Shown in pieces: positions 1 to 6,451 of a stretch of 6,769 nucleotides of DNA (position 1 is its first letter; every line of letters starts with the position of its first letter). Below the pieces are notes generated by a model, which had not been told where the DNA came from, did no database searches, and was given only the letters and a program-made list of their open reading frames with translations. Position numbers and translations under genes: made by a program. This stretch comes from Cytophagales bacterium (GTDB lineage: Bacteria > Bacteroidota > Bacteroidia > Cytophagales > Spirosomataceae), in the NCBI GenBank assembly GCA_028868395.1, contig JAGWUO010000070.1, positions 1-6,769 of the forward strand, written 5' to 3'.

Positions 1-113
1 TTTGCACCTGTACCCACAGAGCAGCTCATGTGACGAACTGCGACACAACCTTGACCGAAAGAACTAGACGTAAATACTCCTACACATAGGAGTGCGAATA
101 AAATATTTTTCAT
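1..113 (-). CDS. Secreted, probably outer-membrane protein, N-terminus only (cut by window edge)
   Basis: An ATG at 113-111 on the minus strand opens a frame with no stop through 37 complete codons to the window edge, so the C-terminus is not visible. Residues 1-20 form a typical signal peptide: MKN, a hydrophobic core ILFALLCVGVF, then TSSSFG, with likely signal peptidase I cleavage between G20 and Q21. The mature start would read QGCVAVRHMSCSVGTGA, with cysteines at 23 and 31. There is no good lipobox: FALLC and FGQGC both deviate from L-[AST]-[GA]-C. From memory, Bacteroidota proteins beginning QGCVA[VI]R after the signal are uncharacterised, probably beta-barrel, outer-membrane proteins; that is a recollection, not a search result. 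The gene is the last of the minus-strand series, 75 nt after its neighbour and preceded by a 22-bp palindrome. That a gene starts here is fairly sure; the function is inference. Confidence 0.72.
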   Translation of the reverse strand, partial: MKNILFALLCVGVFTSSSFGQGCVAVRHMSCSVGTGA

Positions 114-144
114 TTTGCTTAATTTTTAAAATAATACACAATGT

Positions 145-166
145 CCTGGGACAGAAATGTCCTAGG
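145..166. promoter_or_regulatory. 22-bp interrupted palindrome, candidate operator or weak terminator
   Basis: On the plus strand the arms are CCTGGGACA (145-153) and TGTCCTAGG (158-166), separated by GAAA. Eight of nine positions pair as Watson-Crick and the ninth (148/163) is G-T. An 11-bp near-perfect direct repeat, AATGTCCT[GA]GG at 140-150 and 156-166, overlaps it with a 16-bp period, so the TGTCC/GGACA half-site occurs three times (142-146, 149-153, 158-162). It lies about 30-50 nt ahead of the ATG at 113, where a repressor or activator site would be expected. As a minus-strand terminator it is poor: the stem then carries an A-C mismatch and the downstream run is interrupted (ACATTGTGTATTATTTT). 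I cannot assign a regulator. Confidence 0.4.
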
Positions 167-188
167 CTAAAAAGGAATCAAAGAAAAA

Positions 189-707
189 TTAAGCTTGCCG
201 TGGGGGCGAGAAAAAATCAGACGAAATGTCTCGAGTAGATAAAATAGGATGAACAGGAGCTTCGATTGAAACAGGCCATTCCAAAATATAAAGAACCCAG
301 CCAGATGACTGAGCACAATATTCTTTAACAAGGGTATTAATTAATTTTGTCTTTGCAGGAGTAGAACCCGGCTCATCACTTAAATGCTCATTGACTTGCT
401 CCGCTAAATCAAAGAAGTTCTCACGCGCATTGCGGTCTTTCACCATCACCGTCACCAACGTATCATTTTCTACCTTGCGCTCCTTCATTTCGTAGAATTC
501 ATCGCCTTGGCGAACAGAACCCTCTACTTCTTCTGAAGACACCCAGTCCGTTTGGTAAGGTAAATTAATCGGAATTTTAACAACTACCGTCTCTTCTGTT
601 TCCGGATCTATCGCAACGGTGTTGCCCTCCGATAAATACTGCAATGCGAAACCGCCTGCTTGGTAAAGCAGAACAGAGAATAGCATTATGGCAAGTATTT
701 TCTTCAT
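189..707 (-). CDS. Uncharacterised exported or membrane-anchored protein (172 aa)
   Basis: I do not recognise a named family. Residues 1-3 are MKK, followed by a hydrophobic segment at about 4-22 (ILAIMLFSVLLYQAGGFAL) that could be a signal peptide or an N-terminal anchor; no lipobox cysteine follows. The rest should lie in the periplasm. It has a strand-like stretch at 40-55 (VVVKIPINLPYQTDW), a GxVRQGDEFYE segment at 63-72, a second strand-like stretch at 80-90 (ENDTLVTVMVK), an amphipathic helix at about 93-110, a single cysteine at 131 and a proline-rich tail at 145-172. From memory, short proteins with a KIP-LPYQxDW stretch and a following EFY occur in Bacteroidota next to envelope or metal-related genes, always unannotated; this is weakly held. 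The ATG at 707 lies 17 nt after the dnaG stop, and the TAA is at 191-189. It probably works with the secreted protein encoded downstream. The frame is sound; the function is unknown. Confidence 0.85.
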   Translation of the reverse strand: MKKILAIMLFSVLLYQAGGFALQYLSEGNTVAIDPETEETVVVKIPINLPYQTDWVSSEEVEGSVRQGDEFYEMKERKVENDTLVTVMVKDRNARENFFDLAEQVNEHLSDEPGSTPAKTKLINTLVKEYCAQSSGWVLYILEWPVSIEAPVHPILSTRDISSDFFSPPRQA

Positions 708-714
708 TTAAAGG

Positions 715-722
715 CAAAAATA
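715..722 (-). promoter_or_regulatory. TAnnTTTG-like motif just before the 172-aa gene (doubtful -7 element)
   Basis: Read on the minus strand, 722-715 is TATTTTTG, an exact match to the Bacteroidota -7 consensus TAnnTTTG. It sits in the 17-nt gap between dnaG and the 172-aa gene, so transcription from it would give an almost leaderless message for the ATG at 707. Against it, no TTG stands 19-21 bp upstream (the nearest, at 735-733, is only 10 bp away), and the motif is one arm of an AT-rich palindrome at 716-732. I list it as a weak possibility only. Confidence 0.15.
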
Positions 723-724
723 GG

Positions 725-2677
725 CTATTTTTCAATAACGGTACCTAATTCCTGGGAAATATTTTTCTGAATTTCCTTCAAACGGATGAATTCAAGCAAT
801 ACTTCGTCCATTTCAGAGGAATCAGCACTCAACGAATCCAATTTGCTTAAAATCTCTTGTAAATGCTGATCGTTATATACTTTTCGCAAACGCAGAACAT
901 TTTTATACGCTAAATCTTCCAACATTTCTTCGTCGGTATTCACGCGAATCTCGTGCTTATCTTTCCATTCAGATGAAACAGAATGCTTATCAGAAGAGAT
1001 ATTAATCGAGAAAGATTGAATCTCCTCGTCAGCATGATGCAAAAAGAAATCGGGCTTAGGTGCACGTTGAGCTGCAAATTCTTGTTTACATAAATCCAGA
1101 ATGCGGATAAATAGAGGGGTTTGAAAAACGGTTCCTTCTAATTCATCGATTAAATAATGGACTACGGTTAAACCTGGAGCTTTTTCTGGATTGATTTCTA
1201 AATGCCCATAATTAATTAAAAGCCGTACACATTCTAATTCTTGGTAATAGGCCAAATTTTGCACCTCTACCGGCTGATCTGCAGGAACAGGTTCGATTAA
1301 ATCACGTACCTCTGCATATTGCTGCGCAGAAATTTGTTGAGGATCTGAACTTGCTCCTTTGATTTTTTTCAGCTGAATCTTATTCAATTCCGCTAAAAGC
1401 ACGTCCTCATCCATCCGCATCATTGTCGCCGTCTTTTGAATGAAAAGACTACGCTGAATCGCATCCGGAATTTTCGAAATGGACTGAACCATTTCCTTTA
1501 TCATTTCGGCCTTCTTGAAAGGATCGTCACCTGCTTCTTCTTTGAACAAATTCGCTTGGAAAGAGATCACATCCTTCGCTTCCTTCTTAATATAGTCAAT
1601 GAAGGCCTCAGAACCGATCTTACGTACAAAGGAGTCTGGGTCGTTTCCTTCCGGAAAAACAACCAAATTCACCTGCAAGCCTTCCTCTAAGATCAGATCC
1701 ATCCCACGCAAGGCAGCCTTGATACCCGCCGAATCCCCATCGTAAAGAACGGTAACGTGCTGAGTAAAGCGACCAATTAATTTGATCTGCTCGATGGTTA
1801 AAGAAGTACCTGATGATGCCACCACGTTTTTTATTCCTGCTTGGTGCAAGGAAATAACATCGGTATAACCCTCAACTAAGTAGCAAACGTCTTTAGCCCG
1901 GATCTCATTCTTCGCTTGTGAGATACCATATAAAGTGGCTGACTTGTGGTAGACTTCCGTTTCCGGAGAGTTCAAGTATTTCGCCTGGTTCTTCGCGTCG
2001 TTTCGTAGGATACGCGCACCAAAAGCAATAATCTTACCTGACACATTGTGAATCGGGAAGATAACACGGTTACGGAAACGATCGTAGACCTTTCCATCGT
2101 CGTTCTTTTGAGTAACTAAACCCGCTTTTTCAATGATTTCTTGAGAAAAACCCTGTTTTAGGGCTGCTTTCAAGAAAGCATCCCAAGCTTCAGGGCTATA
2201 ACCTAAGTCAAAGGATTGCAAGGTGGCATCCGAGAAGCCGCGCTCTTTAAAGTAAGGAAGAGCGATGGATTTGCCTTCGTCTGTCTCGTATAATTGTTTT
2301 TTGAAGAATTCTTTTGCGTATTCGAGGATGATTAAAAGACTTTCGCGCTCGTTTTGACGAACGAGCTGGTCGTCTGTCATTTCCTCTTCTTGGATGTCGA
2401 TGCCGTATTTTTTGGCCAAATGACGCAAAGCCTCCCCATAGCCCAGGCCTTCCATATCCATGACAAAGCGAACAGAATCGCCGGCTTTTCCACAACCAAA
2501 ACATTTGTAGATTCCCTTCGCTGGGGAAATAGAGAAAGAAGGAGTTTTCTCTCCATGGAAAGGACAGCAAGCCCAATAGTTCGCGCCTTTCTTCTTAATC
2601 GTTACATAATCCCCGATCACGTCTGCGACCGCAGCCGTTTGCTTTATTCGCTCAACGGTTTCGGGATCAATGCGCAT
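725..2677 (-). CDS. dnaG: DNA primase DnaG
   Basis: DnaG makes the RNA primers for leading- and lagging-strand synthesis and acts with the replicative helicase DnaB. At 650 aa it is a usual full length for the family. The N-terminal CHC2 zinc-binding domain has ligands C38, H41, C59 and C62 (CPFHGEKTPSFS, then YKCFGCGKAGD). The catalytic core at about 110-370 includes the YLNSPET stretch (234-240) and the Toprim metal-binding acids: E269 in LVEGYTD and D313/D315 in LYDGDSAG. The C-terminal part from about 450 is divergent and helical, as expected for the DnaB-interaction domain; it ends in a charged helical segment (about 585-645). The start MRIDPETVERIK is the family-typical N-terminus. The gene begins 1 nt after the nupC stop, which suggests translational coupling. 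It is not in the classical rpsU-dnaG-rpoD arrangement. No key residue is missing. Confidence 0.98.
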   Translation of the reverse strand: MRIDPETVERIKQTAAVADVIGDYVTIKKKGANYWACCPFHGEKTPSFSISPAKGIYKCFGCGKAGDSVRFVMDMEGLGYGEALRHLAKKYGIDIQEEEMTDDQLVRQNERESLLIILEYAKEFFKKQLYETDEGKSIALPYFKERGFSDATLQSFDLGYSPEAWDAFLKAALKQGFSQEIIEKAGLVTQKNDDGKVYDRFRNRVIFPIHNVSGKIIAFGARILRNDAKNQAKYLNSPETEVYHKSATLYGISQAKNEIRAKDVCYLVEGYTDVISLHQAGIKNVVASSGTSLTIEQIKLIGRFTQHVTVLYDGDSAGIKAALRGMDLILEEGLQVNLVVFPEGNDPDSFVRKIGSEAFIDYIKKEAKDVISFQANLFKEEAGDDPFKKAEMIKEMVQSISKIPDAIQRSLFIQKTATMMRMDEDVLLAELNKIQLKKIKGASSDPQQISAQQYAEVRDLIEPVPADQPVEVQNLAYYQELECVRLLINYGHLEINPEKAPGLTVVHYLIDELEGTVFQTPLFIRILDLCKQEFAAQRAPKPDFFLHHADEEIQSFSINISSDKHSVSSEWKDKHEIRVNTDEEMLEDLAYKNVLRLRKVYNDQHLQEILSKLDSLSADSSEMDEVLLEFIRLKEIQKNISQELGTVIEK

Positions 2678-2678
2678 A

Positions 2679-3917
2679 TTACAATAATAAGCCGGCTAGC
2701 GTTGCTGATAAATAAGAAGCCAAAGTACCTGCAATCAAGGCCTTGAAGCCTAGTTTAGCTAAATCGGAACGACGTGATGGCGCTAATTCACCGATACCAC
2801 CGATTTGGATAGCAACCGATGAAAAATTCGCAAAACCACACAAAGCAAAACTCGTAATCGCAATTGTTTTAGGATCCAATGTTGCTTTCAAGTGCACCAT
2901 ATCTAAATAGGCTACGAATTCATTCACCACCATTTTCTTTCCCATCAAGGCACCCGCCACTTCTATATCTTGTGCTGGAACACCCATGGCAAAAGCGAAA
3001 ACGGAGAATACCTTTCCTAAAATCGTGTTCATTGACAATTCTGGATAATTAACCCAGGCTCCAATGTGTCCTAAACCTAAATCCACTAAAGCAATCAAGG
3101 CGATAAAACCGATCAACATTGCGATCACATTCAAACCCACTTTCAAACCCTCACTAGCCCCTGCCGCAATCGCATCCACTAAATTCGCATGCGTTTTAGA
3201 CAATTCTAGTTTCACTTCTCCTTCCGTCTCCGATTTTTCTGTTTCCGGAAACATAATTTTTGAGATGACTAACGCACCAGGTGCCGCCATTAAACTAGCT
3301 GCTAATAGATAGGCTGCAGGAACGCCTAAAGAGATATAAACCGCCATAACACCCCCGGCGATACAGGCGAATGAACCCGTCATGGAAGCCATCAACTCTG
3401 AATTCGTCATATTTTTCAAATACGGCTTGATCATAATTTGAGCTTCTACTTGCCCTACAAAAGTGGATGCCACATTTGAAAGTGCCTCTGCCCCACTCAC
3501 ACCCATAAGCCAATGAACGCCTTTTCCCATGAAGGAAACGACACGTTGTAAAATGCCCAGATGGTAGAACATATTCACTAATACGGCCACAAAAATGATC
3601 GTAGGAACTACCTTGAAGAAGAAAATATAATCGTTTCCTGGACCGAAAGCCTTAATCATCAAATCACGATTCACTAAAGAACCAAATACGAATTGTGCTC
3701 CTTTATCTGCTTGACCTAATAAGGTGTTGATGGAATCGCCTAACCACTGGAAGAGGTTTTGGCCTACTTCAGTCTTTAAAATAAACACCGCTAACAAAAC
3801 TTGCATTAAAAGACCCACGCCTACCGTCCGGTAATTGATCGCTTTTCGGTTATTCGACATCAAAAATGATACGCCCAAAATCAATACGATACCGAGCAAT
3901 CCTGTAAATCTTTCCAT
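2679..3917 (-). CDS. nupC: Concentrative nucleoside transporter (CNT/NupC family)
   Basis: This is an inner-membrane symporter that imports nucleosides for salvage. At 412 aa it has the bacterial CNT length, with hydrophobic segments at about 5-20, 32-48, 98-120, 180-218, 255-282, 295-312, 350-372 and 388-411. Family landmarks are GQVEAQ (155-160, the GQxE nucleobase-binding motif), IAGGVMAVY (186-194), MAAPGAL (210-216), NEFVAYL (332-338) and CGFANFSSVAIQIGGIGELAPSRR (360-383, the C-terminal binding hairpin and following helix; N364 and S367 are likely ribose contacts). By-eye comparison with the Vibrio cholerae CNT, recalled from memory, puts S151 and C185 where that protein has its Na+ ligands N149 and S183, and V157 where it has T155. 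The coupling ion may therefore be H+ rather than Na+; this is inference. It starts 24 nt after the ppk1 stop and ends 1 nt before dnaG. The symbol is used in the broad family sense. Confidence 0.95.
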   Translation of the reverse strand: MERFTGLLGIVLILGVSFLMSNNRKAINYRTVGVGLLMQVLLAVFILKTEVGQNLFQWLGDSINTLLGQADKGAQFVFGSLVNRDLMIKAFGPGNDYIFFFKVVPTIIFVAVLVNMFYHLGILQRVVSFMGKGVHWLMGVSGAEALSNVASTFVGQVEAQIMIKPYLKNMTNSELMASMTGSFACIAGGVMAVYISLGVPAAYLLAASLMAAPGALVISKIMFPETEKSETEGEVKLELSKTHANLVDAIAAGASEGLKVGLNVIAMLIGFIALIALVDLGLGHIGAWVNYPELSMNTILGKVFSVFAFAMGVPAQDIEVAGALMGKKMVVNEFVAYLDMVHLKATLDPKTIAITSFALCGFANFSSVAIQIGGIGELAPSRRSDLAKLGFKALIAGTLASYLSATLAGLLL

Positions 3918-3941
3918 GTGTTATTTGTTGGTGTAATCAGC

Positions 3942-6230
3942 CTATTTTATTTCTAGTTTTGTTTCTAGGCTAACGGTAAATTTATCAAAAGCTAAGCCCT
4001 CAACCAAATCCTCTTCTTTTAATTCATAAAATTTCGTGTGAATGTCAAAGGGCTCGTCACTCTCAATCTTCCAATACGTGCCATCTTCCTGCATCTCATA
4101 AGAATTCTTCGTATCACGTAAATTCCAATCTAAAATGGTAATAGCCAGATGCTTCGCACGTGTATTCACTAATTCAAATAAGGATTCAATGCGTCTGTCA
4201 AAGCTTCGAACCATCACGTCCGCACTGCCTCCATAAATTGTAGGATCTCCGGCATTATGGAAGTAATACAATCGCGTATGCTCTAAATATTCCCCTACAA
4301 TCGATTTGATGAAGATATTTTCCGACAAACCTTTACGTTGCGGACGAATACAGCAGATCCCTCGTACAATCAAAAGCACCGGTAAACCTGCTTGTGAAGC
4401 CTTATAAAGGGCTTCCATTGTCTTCAAATCCTGCAAAGAATTAATCTTCCAACAAATTCCCGCTGGCAAACCTTCTTTGTAATTTTTCACTTCATTCTCA
4501 ATCATTTCGATCAAACGGTTCCGCATATCGCGAGGCGCCGTGATCAAATGTTCGTAATGCGTGGGCATCGAATGCCCCGTAATTACATTGAAGAATTCTG
4601 AAATATCTTGAGTAATCCTCGTATCCGTTGTTAAAAGGCCTATGTCAGTATATAATTTAGCTGTATCCTCATTGTAATTTCCAGAGGAAAGGTGAGCATA
4701 ACTGACCACATGATTGCCTTCATTACGAATGACTTGCAATAATTTCGTATGCGTTTTCAACCCAGGAATACCGTAGATTACGAAGCAACCTGCTTTCTGC
4801 AGTTTCGTCGCCTCCTTAATATTGTTCTCCTCATCGAAACGAGCCTTCACCTCAAACAAAACCGAAACGTGTTTTCCTTGCTCCGCCGCACGCAACAAAG
4901 CACTCGAAATGCGGGAGTTTTTGGAAATACGATACAAAGTGATCTTTATCGCTAAGACTTTGGGATCATCCGCGGCTTGTTCTAATAATTGAATAACGGG
5001 CTCAAAATTATTGTAGGGATGATGCAGTAAAATATCACCTCGTTTAATCGTGTCGAATATGTCATCAATCACCACTGATTTCAGACCTAAAGCCGGAACT
5101 ACAGCCGGATGTACAGCCATTTGCGTCTTAAATTCGGCGTGTTTTAAAATTTGCCAAAAACACGTAAAATCCAAAATCGAATTCTTGACAAAGATATCCG
5201 AACGCTCTAAATTCCAACGCTTTAACATTTCTGTCAACAAGAAATCCGAATGGAATTTCTCCACCTCCACACGTGTCACACGACCCAAACGACGGTCCTT
5301 AATTTTCTTCTTTACCTCATCTACGAAATCCGTATCCGAATCCTCATGCTCTACTAAATCGAAATCCCCGTTACGCGTGATGCGGAATAAAGTCGTCGAT
5401 TCAATCTCCACATTACGATACAGAACTTGCAAATGATGGCGTATAATCTCCTCTATCGGGATAAACAACACTTTATCCTCTCTTTCAATTACATAGAAAC
5501 GTTTTAGATTCAACGGAATCTGCACAAAAGAAATCTTTTGTTCTCTCTCGTTTCGGGTCTTTTTCTTATCTGAGAGTCCCACAGTGACCACCCCAAAAAT
5601 CAAGGTTTTCGCCAATAAACTTGGGAATGTGTGCGTATGATCAAACACCATCGGTGTTAACATTGGGTAAATCGTCCGTTGAAAATAGGTCGCTACCTCT
5701 TCCTTTTCGTCTTCGTCTAAATCATCTAAACAAGCTAATAAAAGCCCGTTTTCTGGAAATAAAGGCAAGATTTCCTCCATAAAAAGGCGGTGCTTTTCCT
5801 GGGTAAACTCTTGCGCATCATTAATGATGGCCTGCTTGAATGGCACTTCACGCAATCCACAATAATCCGTTCTCTCTTTCCCTAAGTCAATGTAATTGTA
5901 CAATGATCCCATACGGATAGTAAAGAACTCATCCAAATTAGAGGCTGTAATCGCTAAGAATTTCAAACGATCAAAAAGTGACTTAGATGTATCACGTGCC
6001 TGATCCAAAACGCGTTCGTCAAACTTCAACCACGACAAATCCCGCGAGATGAATTTTGATTTCGCGATGGTATCGTTCGACTTTTGGGTCGACTTATCCA
6101 CCTTTCGATTTTGCTCCCGAGGAGCCATCAAATTAATCTTCCAATTCGTAGGCGTAAGTAATGACAAAAGATTCCCGGCAAGGGAATCTTTTGACTCATC
6201 GTGTTTCAGTATTTTATCTAATTCACTCAT
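3942..6230 (-). CDS. ppk1: Polyphosphate kinase 1
   Basis: PPK1 reversibly transfers the gamma-phosphate of ATP to inorganic polyphosphate through a phosphohistidine. The family-like sequence begins at about residue 58 (SKFISRDLSWLKFDERVL, the N-terminal domain) and runs through SNLDEFF (97-103), IYPMLTPM (187-194), HHPYNNFE (403-410) and KITLYRISKNSRI (429-441). The phosphate-accepting histidine is H494 in GLKTHTKL and the second catalytic histidine is H651 in EHTRLY; both keep a constant offset of 59 from E. coli H435 and H592. Also present are FEVKARFDEENN (459-470), AHLSSGNYNEDTAKLYTD (512-529) and SADVMVRSFDRRIE (669-682). At 762 aa it is longer than the roughly 690 aa typical of the family, largely from a charged N-terminal extension. 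The ATG at 6230 lies 1 nt after the preceding stop. A second in-frame ATG at 6128 would give 728 aa and exclude a terminator-like hairpin at 6165-6193, so the start is uncertain; function and stop are sure. Confidence 0.96.
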   Translation of the reverse strand: MSELDKILKHDESKDSLAGNLLSLLTPTNWKINLMAPREQNRKVDKSTQKSNDTIAKSKFISRDLSWLKFDERVLDQARDTSKSLFDRLKFLAITASNLDEFFTIRMGSLYNYIDLGKERTDYCGLREVPFKQAIINDAQEFTQEKHRLFMEEILPLFPENGLLLACLDDLDEDEKEEVATYFQRTIYPMLTPMVFDHTHTFPSLLAKTLIFGVVTVGLSDKKKTRNEREQKISFVQIPLNLKRFYVIEREDKVLFIPIEEIIRHHLQVLYRNVEIESTTLFRITRNGDFDLVEHEDSDTDFVDEVKKKIKDRRLGRVTRVEVEKFHSDFLLTEMLKRWNLERSDIFVKNSILDFTCFWQILKHAEFKTQMAVHPAVVPALGLKSVVIDDIFDTIKRGDILLHHPYNNFEPVIQLLEQAADDPKVLAIKITLYRISKNSRISSALLRAAEQGKHVSVLFEVKARFDEENNIKEATKLQKAGCFVIYGIPGLKTHTKLLQVIRNEGNHVVSYAHLSSGNYNEDTAKLYTDIGLLTTDTRITQDISEFFNVITGHSMPTHYEHLITAPRDMRNRLIEMIENEVKNYKEGLPAGICWKINSLQDLKTMEALYKASQAGLPVLLIVRGICCIRPQRKGLSENIFIKSIVGEYLEHTRLYYFHNAGDPTIYGGSADVMVRSFDRRIESLFELVNTRAKHLAITILDWNLRDTKNSYEMQEDGTYWKIESDEPFDIHTKFYELKEEDLVEGLAFDKFTVSLETKLEIK
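6165..6193 (-). terminator. Perfect 12-bp hairpin inside the ppk1 5' extension, terminator-like
   Basis: On the minus strand CAAAAGATTCCC (6193-6182) and GGGAATCTTTTG (6176-6165) are perfect reverse complements around the loop TTGCC. The core GATTCCC/GGGAATC is flanked by AAAA before and TTTT after, the layout of a bidirectional intrinsic terminator. It starts about 38 nt after the stop of the 72-aa gene and ends 36 nt before the in-frame ATG at 6128. If ppk1 starts at 6128, this is an ordinary intergenic terminator or attenuator of the gyrB unit. If ppk1 starts at 6230, the hairpin encodes residues 13-22. The T tract is short (four T, then GTCATT), so termination may be partial. Confidence 0.5.
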
Positions 6231-6231
6231 T

Positions 6232-6450
6232 TTATTCCGTAGGAATTTGATTTTTGATTGCTTGATAATCAGAACCCAAGCGCCCCATTTCGGTAGCCAA
6301 GAATTTCTGAAGTTCTAAATTAAACAAGCGTTTGTCCTCCTCTGTTAAGGAATTGTAAAAGTCTTTCAATTCCTGATTGATCTTTTGCTTTTCCTCCAGT
6401 GTCTCCGCGTGAATGCCACGCAGATGGTACGATTTGAAATCAAAATTCAT
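6232..6450 (-). CDS. Uncharacterised small charged helical protein (72 aa)
   Basis: I recognise no named family. The protein has no signal peptide or membrane segment and should be cytoplasmic. After a short start (MNFDFKSYHLRGIHAET), residues 16-34 (TLEEKQKINQELKDFYNSL) and 36-58 (TEEDKRLFNLELQKFLATEMGRL) look like two amphipathic, highly charged helices joined by a turn at about 34-37, followed by SDYQAIKNQ. This suggests a helical hairpin, perhaps a protein-binding module; that is inference from composition. The ATG at 6450-6448 follows the gyrB stop by a single base, and its own TAA at 6234-6232 is one base before the upstream ppk1 start candidate, so it is probably translated by coupling with gyrB. 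I believe it is real because it fills the space exactly, has sensible composition and is on the operon strand. A terminator-like hairpin 38 nt downstream would make gyrB plus this gene a unit. Confidence 0.8.
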   Translation of the reverse strand: MNFDFKSYHLRGIHAETLEEKQKINQELKDFYNSLTEEDKRLFNLELQKFLATEMGRLGSDYQAIKNQIPTE

Positions 6451-6451
6451 G

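Noticed and set aside
114..188. Bacteroidota -33/-7 promoter ahead of the secreted-protein gene
   Set aside because: No 8-mer in the gap matches TAnnTTTG with a TTG at suitable spacing; the closest, TATTATTT, fails at two of six fixed positions. A promoter may exist but cannot be supported.
2247..2576. Second minus-strand frame of 109 codons inside dnaG
   Set aside because: It overlaps the DnaG zinc finger and core in another frame, and DnaG is intact throughout, so this is neither a frameshift fragment nor a separate gene.
2354..2746. Open frame of 130 codons on the plus strand across the nupC-dnaG junction
   Set aside because: It is antisense to the DnaG zinc-finger region and the end of nupC, both clearly real; no family resemblance.
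3918..3941. Regulatory element in the ppk1-nupC gap
   Set aside because: The 24-nt gap holds no Shine-Dalgarno, palindrome or promoter-like motif; it appears to be a simple spacer.
5050..5436. Open frame of 128 codons on the plus strand
   Set aside because: It is fully antisense to the conserved core of ppk1, its translation is serine/lysine-rich without recognisable motifs, and it has no start context; a shadow frame.
6129..6136. TTAATTTG as a -7 element for ppk1 from the ATG at 6128
   Set aside because: It is one mismatch from TAnnTTTG but abuts the ATG, so transcription would start inside the coding region, and no TTG is correctly spaced upstream.
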